NCBI RefSeq assembly: GCF_017794965.1 | Contig: NZ_CP051240.1 | Coordinates: 1,674,001 to 1,738,000 of the forward strand | DNA from: Alcanivorax sp. | GTDB taxonomy: Bacteria; Pseudomonadota; Gammaproteobacteria; Pseudomonadales; Alcanivoracaceae | Reading direction: 5' to 3' | DNA length: 64,000 bases | In this document: positions 26,873 to 39,332 of the stretch, in pieces | How positions within the stretch are numbered: the first letter of the stretch is position 1 | Layout: every line of letters begins with the position of its first letter | The notes under the pieces: model-generated | Told to the model about the DNA's origin: nothing | The model's input: only the letters and a program-made list of their open reading frames with translations | Database searches by the model: none | Program-made: the position numbers and the translations under genes

Positions 26873-27685
26873 ATGGACGAGAAACCCCCACGCACCAAGG
26901 CTAACGGGCTGCCGGAAGATACCCGCCCGTTTGTCGCTCCCTGTCGGCCCATTTCCAGCACGGCCCCCCTGCGCTGGTTGCAAAAGGGGTGGCATGATTT
27001 CCGCGCGGCCCCTCGTGTGAGCCTGATCTATGGCGTGATCATGGTCGTCCTGAGCTATCTCATCACCGCCGCCGCTTGGGCATTTGGCAATATGGGGCTC
27101 TATCTGTCGCTGATATCCGGTTTTGTCTTCCTGGGGCCCATTCTTGCCCTGAATCTCTATGGCATCAGTATTCAATTGCAGCAGGGCAAAACCCCGTCAT
27201 TGCGGGTCAGCCTCAATCAGGTAAAGGCCTGTATCGGGGATGCACTGACATTCACGGTGATCATGGTGGTGGTGTTTCTGGTCTGGGCCCGTGCCGCCAA
27301 CCTGATCTACATCTTTTACCCGGTGAATGAGTGGCGAATGGAGGATATGTTGCTGTTCTTTGGAGTGGGCAGCAGTGTGGGAGCCTTGTTCTGTGCCATT
27401 GTCTTTACTGCCAGTGCCTTCTCGCTGCCCATGATCATGGACCGCGAAACTGACATGGTTACTGGCGTCATCACCAGTGCCAATGCGGTGTTGCGAAACA
27501 AGATGGCGTTGTTTGTCTGGGCCTGCCTGATCGGCATCTCCCTGCTGATAGGCCTCCTCACTGCCTACCTGGGGCTGGTGATATTGCTACCTGTCCTTGG
27601 CTTTGCCACCTGGCATGCCTATCGGGAATCCATCGACGCGTCGGAGTGGGATGGGCGGTTCGAGTTGCCACCGGAAGACAGTTAA
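26873..27685 (+). CDS. DUF2189 integral membrane protein
   Basis: A 270-residue protein with a cytoplasmic N-terminus containing LRWLQKGWHDFRAAPRVSL, typical of DUF2189, and about six TM segments (about 50-265). The C-terminus WHAYRESIDASEW matches the family end. Function is unknown; relatives often lie near cytochrome oxidase genes. I use the ATG at 26873 because upstream residues are unlike the family. The stop codon is embedded in a heptamer array that continues downstream. Confidence 0.8.
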   Translation: MDEKPPRTKANGLPEDTRPFVAPCRPISSTAPLRWLQKGWHDFRAAPRVSLIYGVIMVVLSYLITAAAWAFGNMGLYLSLISGFVFLGPILALNLYGISIQLQQGKTPSLRVSLNQVKACIGDALTFTVIMVVVFLVWARAANLIYIFYPVNEWRMEDMLLFFGVGSSVGALFCAIVFTASAFSLPMIMDRETDMVTGVITSANAVLRNKMALFVWACLIGISLLIGLLTAYLGLVILLPVLGFATWHAYRESIDASEWDGRFELPPEDS

Positions 27686-27707
27686 CAGTGAATAGTTAAC
27701 AGTGCGC
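27680..27707 (+). repeat. Heptamer array across the DUF2189 stop codon
   Basis: Successive 7-nt units AGTTAAC, AGTGAAT, AGTTAAC and AGTGCGC run from the last codons of the DUF2189 gene into the gap. The first unit contains the TAA stop. The same unit family occurs in reverse at the metH end and again at 45819 and 46008. Confidence 0.8.
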
Positions 27708-27729
27708 GTGAGCGCTCTGGTTGTTTCCT

Positions 27730-27776
27730 AAACGCAAGAGGCCGCGTCCATCTTCCGGGCGCGGCCTCTTGCGTTT
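27730..27776. terminator. Bidirectional terminator between DUF2189 and metH
   Basis: A perfect 17-bp stem (27730-27746 with 27760-27776; arm AAACGCAAGAGGCCGCG) sits midway between two convergent genes. Each strand ends in a short T run (CGTTT, then CGTTTAGG on the minus side), so it can end transcription from either side. Confidence 0.8.
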
Positions 27777-27800
27777 CAGATCAATACAATGCGCTTGCGC

Positions 27801-27828
27801 GCACTGTTCACTGTTAACTGTTACTTGT

Positions 27829-27835
<7 letters not shown>
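27801..27835 (-). repeat. Heptamer array across the metH stop codon
   Basis: Read on the minus strand the units are AGTGAAC, AAGTAAC, AGTTAAC, AGTGAAC and AGTGCGC, starting at the metH TGA itself. It mirrors the array at 27680-27707, so the junction is symmetrical: array, hairpin, reversed array. Confidence 0.8.
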
Positions 27836-31530
<3,695 letters not shown>

Positions 31531-31821
31531 GGAAGGCTCCGACAGGGACAACAAAAAGTAAGGGCAGGCATTATACCGATGACGCCATGAGATACCCAAC
31601 AATGGGTGGAATAAGTGTTATAAATCGGTGATTTAGCCGCAGATATACTGGCCAACACAGGAGGAACAACGCATCATGGTGCGGCAATCGGGCTTGGGAG
31701 GCCCGATCTGACTCGCTGAAGTGAAACATTTGTAAAATCCACGGCCATAGCCCGACCTGGCCCGTTCGGATTACCGCAAATCGAGGCATAATCCGCGCTC
31801 ACAGGAAGAGGAGTACGTTAA

Positions 31822-32640
31822 ATGGATCAATATCTGGATCAGATTCAGACCTTTGCCAATGAAAACCTGATGCCCTACGCATGGAACATCGTGGCGGCGC
31901 TGGTGATCTTCATCATCGGTAAATGGATTGTCTCAAAAGTCGCCCAGGGCGTTAACCGCATGATGGACAAGCGAATTGACCATACGGTGGCCAAATTCGT
32001 CGGCAACATTGTCCACATTGTGCTGTTTGCCTTTGTGATCATTGCCGCACTGGACCAGCTGGGCGTTGAAACCACCTCTCTTGTCGCCATTCTGGGTGCC
32101 GCCGGCCTGGCTGTGGGTCTGGCATTGAAGGATTCTCTCGGCAACTTCGCTGCTGGCGTCATGCTGATCATGTTCAAGCCTTTCCGCGTTGGCCATTATG
32201 TGGAAGCGGGCGGTACAGCTGGCACTGTCAAGGAGATCAAGATCTTTGCCACCATCATGGGCACCCCCGATAACAAGGTGATTACGGTACCCAATGGGGC
32301 GATCATGGGCGGAAATATCGTCAATTATTCCGAAATGCCCACTCGGCGAGTGGACATGAAGTTTGGCGTTTCCTACGATTCCGACCTGTCTGAGGTCAAA
32401 CGAGTTCTTGAAGAGATCCTCGCTGCTGATGAGCGTGTTCTCAAGGATCCTGCGCCGGTCATTGCCGTTGCAGAACTGGCTGACAGCTCAGTGAACCTGC
32501 TGTGCCGCCCCTGGGTAAACAGCGCCGATTACTGGGCAGTACTGTGGGATACCACCGAAACCGTGAAACGTCGTTTCGATGACGCCGGCATTGGTATTCC
32601 GTTCCCGCAGATGGACGTACATCTGGACAAGAGTGAGTAA
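31822..32640 (+). CDS. mscS: Small-conductance mechanosensitive channel MscS
   Basis: A 272-residue channel of standard MscS length. Three TM helices are seen (about 20-40, 60-82 and 88-120). The pore-lining helix reads AILGAAGLAVGLALKDSLGNFAAGVMLI in positions 91-118, with the Gly/Ala packing pattern and the hinge Gly. The beta domain follows (VITVPNGAIMGGNIVNY). The ribosome site GGAAGAGGAG precedes the ATG. It releases solutes on hypo-osmotic shock. The DUF481 gene follows after 10 nt. Confidence 0.95.
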   Translation: MDQYLDQIQTFANENLMPYAWNIVAALVIFIIGKWIVSKVAQGVNRMMDKRIDHTVAKFVGNIVHIVLFAFVIIAALDQLGVETTSLVAILGAAGLAVGLALKDSLGNFAAGVMLIMFKPFRVGHYVEAGGTAGTVKEIKIFATIMGTPDNKVITVPNGAIMGGNIVNYSEMPTRRVDMKFGVSYDSDLSEVKRVLEEILAADERVLKDPAPVIAVAELADSSVNLLCRPWVNSADYWAVLWDTTETVKRRFDDAGIGIPFPQMDVHLDKSE

Positions 32641-32650
32641 GGAGAGATTC

Positions 32651-33421
32651 ATGCGCAGCAAGTATTTGGCTGCCATGCTGATTGCTGCCGGCCTGCCGGC
32701 AGTATCAGCAGCCGCTGAAGAAGCAGAGGGGGCCACCAAGTGGTCTGGAGATATCGGGGTAGGGCTGCTGTTCAAACGCGGTAATACCAACTCTGACTCC
32801 ACCAACGCCAACGCCAACATGTCCCGTGAGAGCAGCAAGTGGCGCCATACATTCAAGGCGGATGCGAACAACGAACAGGAAGAAGATCCGGTTACGGAAG
32901 ACTATGTTCGTACCGATGAGAACTACTTTGCGTCTTACAAGCTCGACCGCAAACTGGGCGAAGGATCAAAGAATTATCTCTTTAATGTATTGACCTACCA
33001 GAAAGACAACTTTTCTGGATACCACTATGAGGCCAGCTATGCGATCGGTCTTGGTCGGCGCTGGGTTTCCACTGATCGCCAGACCCTGGATGCTGAATTC
33101 GGTCCGGGTTATCGCGTCAAGTGTCTTGATCCCCAAGACACCTATTTCAGCTGCGGAGATTCTGAAGAAGACGCCATTGCCCGTGTTGGTATCAAGTATG
33201 AGCTGAAAGTCAGTGAGAACACCGTCTTCCGCGAAGATTTCTCCACAGAAGTGGGCGATGAAGGCGCTGATACCCGTGCAGAGACATCGCTGACCACGGC
33301 GATCAACTCCAAGTTCTCCCTGCGTCTTCGCCACCTTCTGGAGCACGATTCCAAGGCACCGGACGGCACAAGCGAATCCGACCACACCTTCTCGGTTGGT
33401 GTGGTTTATACCCTGAAGTAA
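32651..33421 (+). CDS. DUF481 (YdiY-like) outer-membrane protein
   Basis: A 256-residue exported protein with signal peptide MRSKYLAAMLIAAGLPAVSAAA (cut near 21). The mature part alternates strand-like segments and contains GDIGVGLLFKRGNTNSDS, a DUF481 hallmark, and ends VGVVYTLK in the style of a beta-barrel. The ATG at 32651 follows AGGAGAGA. It probably forms a small outer-membrane barrel; its role is unknown. The pairing with mscS may point to envelope stress. Confidence 0.85.
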   Translation: MRSKYLAAMLIAAGLPAVSAAAEEAEGATKWSGDIGVGLLFKRGNTNSDSTNANANMSRESSKWRHTFKADANNEQEEDPVTEDYVRTDENYFASYKLDRKLGEGSKNYLFNVLTYQKDNFSGYHYEASYAIGLGRRWVSTDRQTLDAEFGPGYRVKCLDPQDTYFSCGDSEEDAIARVGIKYELKVSENTVFREDFSTEVGDEGADTRAETSLTTAINSKFSLRLRHLLEHDSKAPDGTSESDHTFSVGVVYTLK

Positions 33422-33437
33422 GCTATTCAGGCATCCC

Positions 33438-33472
33438 AAAAGCCCCGGCTCGAGAGAGACCGGGGCTTTTTT
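33438..33472 (+). terminator. Intrinsic terminator after the DUF481 gene
   Basis: AAAAGCCCCGG and CCGGGGCTTTTTT form a GC-rich stem with a purine-rich loop and a T6 tail, 16 nt past the stop. Confidence 0.88.
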
Positions 33473-33537
33473 GTGCCGCTTCGCAGCGGCATCACGCTTC
33501 ATGCAACATGCTGCACGTAGAGATCAAAAGGCGTTAC

Positions 33538-33596
33538 ACCACAGAGATCACTGAAGAAAGACGGTTTGTCTCTGTGAACTCTGTGCCCTCTGTGGT
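33538..33596. repeat. ACCACAGAG...CTCTGTGGT dispersed palindromic repeat, copy 1
   Basis: The terminal inverted repeats ACCACAGAG and CTCTGTGGT bracket about 40 nt containing a second CTCTGTG. Related copies occur at 48312 and 48484. All three sit between convergent genes. They resemble short non-coding palindromic elements and are not part of a gene. Confidence 0.75.
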
Positions 33597-33667
33597 GAAA
33601 GAGGGGTTGGTTTCAGCTCTTAGCGTCAAGCGTCAGGCATCCAGCGTCTGGCGGCCGCGAAGCGGCC

Positions 33668-33702
33668 AAAAAAAAGGCGCCCCATGTGGGGCGCCTTTTT
33701 TT
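33668..33702. terminator. Bidirectional intrinsic terminator after pntB
   Basis: An A8 run, GGCGCCCC, the loop ATGT, GGGGCGCC and a T7 run give a perfect stem with U tails on both strands, 12 nt past the pntB stop. Confidence 0.9.
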
Positions 33703-33713
33703 CAGGCCAGCAA

Positions 33714-35087
33714 TCAGCCTTCTTTCAGGGCAGTGGTAATGTCCAGCACTGCACCCTTACCGTCACCGAACAACATCAGGGTGTTGTCCTTGGCAAACAG
33801 CGGGTTGGGCAGCCCGGCAAAACCGGCGCTCAGGGAGCGCTTGACGACGACAACGGTCTTGGCCTTGTCCACGTTGAGGATCGGCATACCGTAGATCGGG
33901 CTGCCTTTATCTTCACGTGCCATGGGGTTGGTTACGTCGTTGGCACCCAGAACAATTGCCACATCGGTCTGCTCGAAGGTGGGGTTGATCGCATCCATAT
34001 CCTTGAGCTGGTCATAGGGTACTTCGGCTTCCGCCAGCAGTACGTTCATGTGGCCAGGCATACGACCCGCAACCGGGTGAATGGCGTATGCCACTTCGAT
34101 GCCAGCGGCTTCCAGGGTATCAGCCAGGTCACGGACAGCGTGCTGCGCTTGTGCCATGGCCAGACCGAAACCGGGAACGATCACCACGCGCTGAGCAGTT
34201 TCCAGCAGCATGGCCACTTCGTCAGCAGAGGTGGATTTCACCTTGCCGGCGTAGACTTCGTCTTCGTCCATGGCTTCGCCAGCTTCCGCCATTACACCGA
34301 ACAGTACGTTGGTGAGTGAGCGGTTCATGGCTTTACACATGATGCTGGTCAGGATCAGACCAGAGGCGCCTACCAGGGAACCGGTAATAATCAGCGCGCT
34401 GTTGCCCATCACAAAACCGGCAGCAGAGGCCGCCACACCGGAATAAGAGTTCAGCAGAGCGATAACCACCGGCATGTCCGCACCACCAATCGGCAGCACC
34501 AGGAACAGACCGAGAACGGCTGCAGCCGCAACCAGAGCCCAGAATACGGTTTCGTTGCCCGGATTCATGACCAGGTAGCCGATACCGGCCAGGGAACCGA
34601 CAAACAGAACGGCGTTAACCAGTTTCATGCCCGGGAAGCCCATGGGCTTCCCGTCAATCAGTTCCTGCAGCTTGGCAAACGCGACCAGGGAACCTGTGAG
34701 GGTCACCGCGCCGATCAGTACAGCCGCACCGGTAGCAATAATGGACACCACATCTGTGGCCTGACCGCGGAAAAACTCCGCTGCAGCAACAGAGAAGGAG
34801 GCACCGCCACCAAAACCGTTGAGCAGAGCGATCATCTGCGGCATGGCCGTCATCTGTACCTTCTTGGCCATAACAGCACCAATCAGGCCACCGACAACAA
34901 CACCGGCGATGATGATCTCATAGGTGACAATATGCTCGTTGAGCAGGGTCACAACAGCCGCTACACCCATACCGGTAGCAGCCAGCAGGTTGCCGCGCAC
35001 AGCGGTCTTAGGCTTGGTCAGCCCCTTGATGCCCACCACAAAGAGGCAGGCGGCGATCAAGTAGGCGATATCAATCCAGTTCTGCAT
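33714..35087 (-). CDS. pntB: NAD(P) transhydrogenase subunit beta
   Basis: A 457-residue subunit of the proton-translocating transhydrogenase (NADH + NADP+ to NAD+ + NADPH). About nine TM helices fill residues 1-265. The NADP(H)-binding domain follows, with VIVPGFGLAMAQAQH, YAIHPVAGRMPGHMNVLLAEA (about 340-360) and VVVVKRSLSAGFAG. The ATG at 35087 has GAGGAAGT in front. It is last of three transhydrogenase genes with a 3-nt gap after pntAb. Confidence 0.96.
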   Translation of the reverse strand: MQNWIDIAYLIAACLFVVGIKGLTKPKTAVRGNLLAATGMGVAAVVTLLNEHIVTYEIIIAGVVVGGLIGAVMAKKVQMTAMPQMIALLNGFGGGASFSVAAAEFFRGQATDVVSIIATGAAVLIGAVTLTGSLVAFAKLQELIDGKPMGFPGMKLVNAVLFVGSLAGIGYLVMNPGNETVFWALVAAAAVLGLFLVLPIGGADMPVVIALLNSYSGVAASAAGFVMGNSALIITGSLVGASGLILTSIMCKAMNRSLTNVLFGVMAEAGEAMDEDEVYAGKVKSTSADEVAMLLETAQRVVIVPGFGLAMAQAQHAVRDLADTLEAAGIEVAYAIHPVAGRMPGHMNVLLAEAEVPYDQLKDMDAINPTFEQTDVAIVLGANDVTNPMAREDKGSPIYGMPILNVDKAKTVVVVKRSLSAGFAGLPNPLFAKDNTLMLFGDGKGAVLDITTALKEG

Positions 35088-35090
35088 GAA

Positions 35091-35366
35091 TTACTTCCTC
35101 TTGAACATCGCCAGCATTCGATTGGTGACCATAAAGCCGCCAATCACGTTGATGGTCGCCAGTACCACCGCGATAAAGCCCAGCACATTGATCAGCATGC
35201 CGGAATCAGAGCCGGCTGCGATAAGTGCACCCACCACGGTAATCCCGGAAATGGCATTGGAACCGGACATCAGCGGGGTGTGCAGGGTCGGCGGAACCTT
35301 GGTGATCAGTTCAACACCGAGGAAAATCGCCAGCACGAACAGGGTCAGTTGAGCTACGAAATCCAT
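35091..35366 (-). CDS. pntAb: NAD(P) transhydrogenase subunit alpha, membrane part
   Basis: A 91-residue protein with three TM segments corresponding to the C-terminal membrane part of the Escherichia coli PntA, here a separate gene. The motif PPTLHTPLMSGSNAISGI is characteristic. Its ATG shares one nucleotide with the preceding stop (TAATG). Confidence 0.95.
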   Translation of the reverse strand: MDFVAQLTLFVLAIFLGVELITKVPPTLHTPLMSGSNAISGITVVGALIAAGSDSGMLINVLGFIAVVLATINVIGGFMVTNRMLAMFKRK

Positions 35367-36583
35367 TATTTTTCCTCCTTGCTGTCGTCCGCTTCCTCAG
35401 TAGCCGGCGCTTCTGGCTTGGCCAGAGCGGGCAGGCCGAGAATGTCACGCAGGCGAGCCTGGGGCACATCGCCATCGTGACTGATCACGGTTTCAGCAAC
35501 GATCTCGTCTTCAAAGTCCAGCTGCAGGTCGCCATTGTCGTCGAGCAGCAGGTTGAGGAGGTTTTCCATGTTCTTGCCGAACATCTGGCTGGCATGGAAA
35601 GCCACGGAAGAGGGCACGTTCTCGGGACCAATGATGGTCACACCGTGCTGGACAACGGTCTTGCCAGCTTCAGTGAGATCACAGTTGCCGCCACGCTCTG
35701 CGGCCAGATCCACGATGATGGAACCGGGCTTCATGGCCTTGACCATATCTTCGGTAACCAGGATCGGGCTCTTGGCGCCGGGTACGGCAGCAGTGGTGAT
35801 AATCACGTCCATGTCCTTGACGACTTCAGTCATCAATTCACGCTGACGCTTGAGGAAATCTTCACCCTGGGCCTTGGCGTAACCGCCGGAGCCTTCAGCT
35901 TCACCGGTGTCCAGATCCAGTTCGACCGGCTTGGCACCCACAGACAGGATCTGTTCACGTGCAGCTGGACGCACGTCATAGGCTTCCACTACTGCGCCGA
36001 GACGCTTGGCCGTGGCACAGGCCTGGAGGCCAGCAACACCGGCACCCATGACGAAAACACGGGAAGCGTTGAGAGTGCCCGCTGCGGTCATGTTCATGGG
36101 GAACATGCGCTGGGATTCAGTGGCAGCCAGCAGCACGCACTTGTAACCGGCGATCATGGCCATGGAAGACAGTACATCCATGGCCTGGGCGCGGGTAATA
36201 CGCGGTACCAGTTCCAGTGCCAGACCAGACACCTTCTTCTCGGCCAGGGTCTGGGCAAACTGCGGATTGGCCAGCGGGTCGGTCATGCCAACCAGAATCT
36301 GTCCTTCATTCAGCTTGTCCAGGTCTTCGTTGCCATTGGCAGTGTTGCTACCGGGCGTCTGTACCTGAAGAACAACCTGGGAAGAAGAGAAAATCTCGTC
36401 ACGATCAACCAGTTTGGCTCCGGCCGCTTCAAAAGCGCTGTCCGGGTAACCGGCAATATCACCGGCGCCACGCTCGACCTTGATCTCGACACCTTGTTTT
36501 TTCAGCAATGCGCTGACATTGGCAGGCGTCAAAGCAACGCGCTGCTCGCCAGGGCAGATTTCTTTGGGAACACCGATAATCAC
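35366..36583 (-). CDS. pntAa: NAD(P) transhydrogenase subunit alpha, NAD-binding part
   Basis: A 405-residue soluble NAD(H)-binding subunit. It begins VIIGVPKEICPGEQRVALTP, matching alanine dehydrogenase/PntA N-termini. The Rossmann core has VFVMGAGVAGLQACATAKRLGA (about 180-201) and the mobile loop YDVRPAAREQ. I choose the GTG at 36583 because GGGGG lies 8 nt upstream and the protein then starts like its family. A TTG at 36643 would add 20 unlike residues. The C-terminal about 30 residues are an acidic, Ala/Pro/Glu-rich tail that replaces the membrane part. Confidence 0.93.
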   Translation of the reverse strand: MIIGVPKEICPGEQRVALTPANVSALLKKQGVEIKVERGAGDIAGYPDSAFEAAGAKLVDRDEIFSSSQVVLQVQTPGSNTANGNEDLDKLNEGQILVGMTDPLANPQFAQTLAEKKVSGLALELVPRITRAQAMDVLSSMAMIAGYKCVLLAATESQRMFPMNMTAAGTLNASRVFVMGAGVAGLQACATAKRLGAVVEAYDVRPAAREQILSVGAKPVELDLDTGEAEGSGGYAKAQGEDFLKRQRELMTEVVKDMDVIITTAAVPGAKSPILVTEDMVKAMKPGSIIVDLAAERGGNCDLTEAGKTVVQHGVTIIGPENVPSSVAFHASQMFGKNMENLLNLLLDDNGDLQLDFEDEIVAETVISHDGDVPQARLRDILGLPALAKPEAPATEEADDSKEEK

Positions 36584-36928
36584 CTGCGTTACCCCCGTCT
36601 GTGGTTCGCAAATAATCGACTTCCGGAGGGGAATGAAGGGCAACCCAATTCCCTGAAAGCCGCGTAAAGTAAGGCCTGCAGATTGCTGACAAGCTTGTCA
36701 GACAAGGATGCAGGGCCTCAGCAGGGTGCTAACCATATTGCGCGTCTACCAGCTTGGCAAATGACAAATGGTTATCGTACCGATAAGCGCTTAACGAACG
36801 GATAACGTCCGGTCACGCATTATGGGTTCTGTTGCTGGCCTGTAATGACCGCAATGGCACCGGCTCCGGGGGTTTAATCACTATCCGGGAGGCGGTGCCG
36901 GCCATCCTGAGGCCGGGGTCTGTCAGCG
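36584..36928. promoter_or_regulatory. 345-nt gap upstream of pntAa holding two palindromes
   Basis: No gene is visible. Two operator-like palindromes lie in the pnt promoter region: TGACAAGCTTGTCA (36687-36700, perfect 14 bp, flanked further out by CCTGCA and TGCAGG) and TTATCGTACCGATAA (36772-36786). The second is followed by AAGCGCTT. They are 104 and 189 nt upstream of the chosen pntAa start. Which regulators bind cannot be told. Confidence 0.5.
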
Positions 36929-38356
36929 TCAATCCACCGGACTGATGGTTTTCTGGTCGACCAGCAGGATATCTTCCTGCTCCTGCATACTGATAAAGGG
37001 GTCCAGAATGTGATTCCCGCGCACTTCCGCGTCGATCACGTGCAGGAAAGTGTAGGCTCCCAGCAGTTTTCGGAACAAAAAGATAAATTCCTTCGGTGGT
37101 ACATCAAAATGGACCGAAAGGGCGTTCTTGCCGGCCTTGTTCATGATCCGGGAAGGCAGATTGCTTTTCCCCCAGCGATATTCCAGCTGGTCATTGAGCA
37201 GATCAGCGGGTGGAGGAAAGCGCTCGGGATCCTGCAACACTTCCACGGCTTCAAAACATAACGCCGCGAAATCATCCAGAATTCGCCTCGGGGTTCCCCG
37301 TGCAAGGAAATCCAGAGCGTTGAGGGCTCGAACCAGGCGATCAGCGTCATGATGGTAGGAGGCACGGATCATTTCGCGGCCGGGACCAAGTACATCATTG
37401 CCGAAATCACGGATAGCGCCAAAATCCAACAGTACGATCTGGTCTTGTTCAGGCTCGGCACCAATTCTGAGCAGATAATTGCCAAAATTGGGGTCGGTCT
37501 GCATCTTGTTCCACTCAAAGACTTCCCGACAGCACAGCTCCATGATGGCGCGGCCAATAAAGTTGCGGCGAGTCTGTGATAATTCCAGGACGGCTGGATC
37601 CGTTACACCGATGCCTTCTTCAAAAGTCATGCACATGATGTTGTGGCTGGAGAACTCCGGGATGATTTCCGGCACCACGAAGCGGGGATCATCCGCCAGA
37701 ATCTGGCGGAAATGTCGGGTGGTGTGAGCTTCAAGATCGTAATCCACCTCACGGCGCAACATTTCCCGCACTTCGTCCAGCCACATGTTGAACTGTTCAG
37801 TAATCGGTACCAGGCGGCTGAGCTTGAGCAGGCGGACCAGGGCGCGCATGTCGGAATCGATGGCATCCGCCACACCGGGGTACTGAATCTTGAGTACCAG
37901 CTGGCGTCCGTCGGATTTGCGGGTTGCACGGTGCACTTGCGCCAGTGACGCCGCGCCCAGCGGGGTAGGGTCCACGTCCAGTTCGGCCAGTTTTACTTCA
38001 CCCAGCTGACGCTGCAGATGCTTTTCTATGGAGGACCATTCGAGGGCCGTGGTCTGGTTTTCCAGGGTATGCAGAGCAGTGGTCACTTCTTCAGGCAGGA
38101 AGTGCTCTCCGAAGAGCGCCATCATCTGACCAATCTTGACCACGGACCCTTTGAGTTTGCCCAGTTCTTCCACCAGCTCCTGGGCACGGGCAGTCAGAAT
38201 TTCCTTGCGACGCTCTTCGCGCTTGTCCTTGTTGGTAAAAAACGTACCGGCACTGGCGGTCGCATACTTGGCACCCGCCATAAAACCGGCTTTGGCCATG
38301 GAAAAGCGACGCTCAACAGAGCCTGTTTTTACTCGTTTTACCGTTTTTCGTGTCAT
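36929..38356 (-). CDS. ABC1/UbiB-family atypical kinase
   Basis: A 475-residue member of the ABC1/ADCK/UbiB family. The signatures are KIGQMMALFGE (the KxGQ motif, about 72-82), the Ala-rich loop LGAASLAQVHRA in place of a glycine loop, LVLKIQYPGV with IDSD, MQTDPNFGNYLL and the DFG-like LLDFGAI. It has no C-terminal TM pair like that of E. coli UbiB, so it is more like the AarF/ABC1 group found beside hydrolases. Relatives support quinone biosynthesis or lipid metabolism. The ATG at 38356 is preferred; the longer open frame encodes residues unlike the family. Confidence 0.88.
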   Translation of the reverse strand: MTRKTVKRVKTGSVERRFSMAKAGFMAGAKYATASAGTFFTNKDKREERRKEILTARAQELVEELGKLKGSVVKIGQMMALFGEHFLPEEVTTALHTLENQTTALEWSSIEKHLQRQLGEVKLAELDVDPTPLGAASLAQVHRATRKSDGRQLVLKIQYPGVADAIDSDMRALVRLLKLSRLVPITEQFNMWLDEVREMLRREVDYDLEAHTTRHFRQILADDPRFVVPEIIPEFSSHNIMCMTFEEGIGVTDPAVLELSQTRRNFIGRAIMELCCREVFEWNKMQTDPNFGNYLLRIGAEPEQDQIVLLDFGAIRDFGNDVLGPGREMIRASYHHDADRLVRALNALDFLARGTPRRILDDFAALCFEAVEVLQDPERFPPPADLLNDQLEYRWGKSNLPSRIMNKAGKNALSVHFDVPPKEFIFLFRKLLGAYTFLHVIDAEVRGNHILDPFISMQEQEDILLVDQKTISPVD

Positions 38357-38480
38357 CGGCGAGGAAACTCCATTTGCCATCCAGAATGCCGGTGGCATTC
38401 TAGCGGGTAAACCCGGGCGGGTCATTGTCCAAACCGCCGGGGTTACCGTCGGGAAACCACAACGCAAAGGATAACAGCGA

Positions 38481-39251
38481 ATGGCAAGAACCTGGGTGTT
38501 ACTCAGAGGCCTGGTCCGTGAAAAGAAGCATTGGGAAGATTTTCCGGCCAAAATGCAGGCCGCGCTACCACAGGACCGGGTCATTACTCTGGATCTGCCC
38601 GGCAACGGTGAGTTCTTTAATGATCCCAGCCCCACACGAATTGGTGGCATGGTTGTTCATGCCCGACATCAATTGAAACAGATGGGGCTGGAAGGGCCGT
38701 ATCACCTTGTGGCGCTATCACTTGGCGCCATGACGGCGGTGCAATGGCTCTCCCAGGCTCCGAAGGAGGTTGCCTTCGCCGCCCTGATCAACACCTCTTC
38801 CAGCCGCTTCAGCCCGTTCTGGAAACGCCTGAGACCCGCCAATTATGTACGCCTGATCCGCGACGGCATTCTTAACCGGGACAAGGTGAGCAAAGAGCAG
38901 GCCATCCTGGAGATCACCTCCAACCTCCACGGCCGGGAATACCTGCACCAGCTAGCCGAAAAATGGGCGGAATATGCCCGGATGCAGCCCGTCTCCGTAG
39001 CCAACAGCCTTCGGCAATTGCTGGCTGCAATGCGCTTTCACGCTCCGGCGTCACTGCCGGCCAGTGTGCCGGCCCTGATCATCAATGGAGGCGGCGACAG
39101 GCTGGTGAGCCCGGATTGCTCACAGCGCATGGCGGATGCCTGGCAATTACCCATCAAGGTTCACCCCCAGGCGGGCCATGATCTGCCTCTGGACGCCCCC
39201 CAGTGGCTGATCAACAGTCTGATTGAGGGGGTAACAGAAAGCGGCAAATAG
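38481..39251 (+). CDS. Alpha/beta hydrolase
   Basis: A 256-residue single-domain hydrolase with the oxyanion segment LLRGLVREKKHW, LDLPGNGEF, the nucleophile elbow ALSLGAM (Ser near 83), the acid Asp in NGGGDRLVSP and His in AGHDLPLDAP. A helical cap lies between about 115 and 180. The substrate is unknown. It is divergent from the ABC1 kinase gene with 124 nt between them, a pairing that suggests shared lipid or quinone metabolism (inference). Confidence 0.85.
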   Translation: MARTWVLLRGLVREKKHWEDFPAKMQAALPQDRVITLDLPGNGEFFNDPSPTRIGGMVVHARHQLKQMGLEGPYHLVALSLGAMTAVQWLSQAPKEVAFAALINTSSSRFSPFWKRLRPANYVRLIRDGILNRDKVSKEQAILEITSNLHGREYLHQLAEKWAEYARMQPVSVANSLRQLLAAMRFHAPASLPASVPALIINGGGDRLVSPDCSQRMADAWQLPIKVHPQAGHDLPLDAPQWLINSLIEGVTESGK

Positions 39252-39332
39252 TGTATTGACCCTCTTCTCACGTGGCCTTACCTTTGAGTCAGAACTCACT
39301 GGTTCTGAAAACAATAATACAGAGAGGTATCT

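Noticed and set aside
31531..31821. Possible cobalamin riboswitch or MetR site upstream of metH
   Set aside because: I looked for the B12-box and TGAA-N5-TTCA patterns and found neither; only weak AT-rich promoter-like text is present.
35477..36667. Long plus-strand frame (396 codons) opposite pntAa
   Set aside because: It is a shadow of pntAa; the pntAa protein on the other strand has clear family motifs.
38357..38650. N-terminal extension of the ABC1 kinase frame
   Set aside because: The extra 98 residues look unlike the family, cross the neighbouring divergent gene's start and lack a ribosome site; the ATG at 38356 is preferred.
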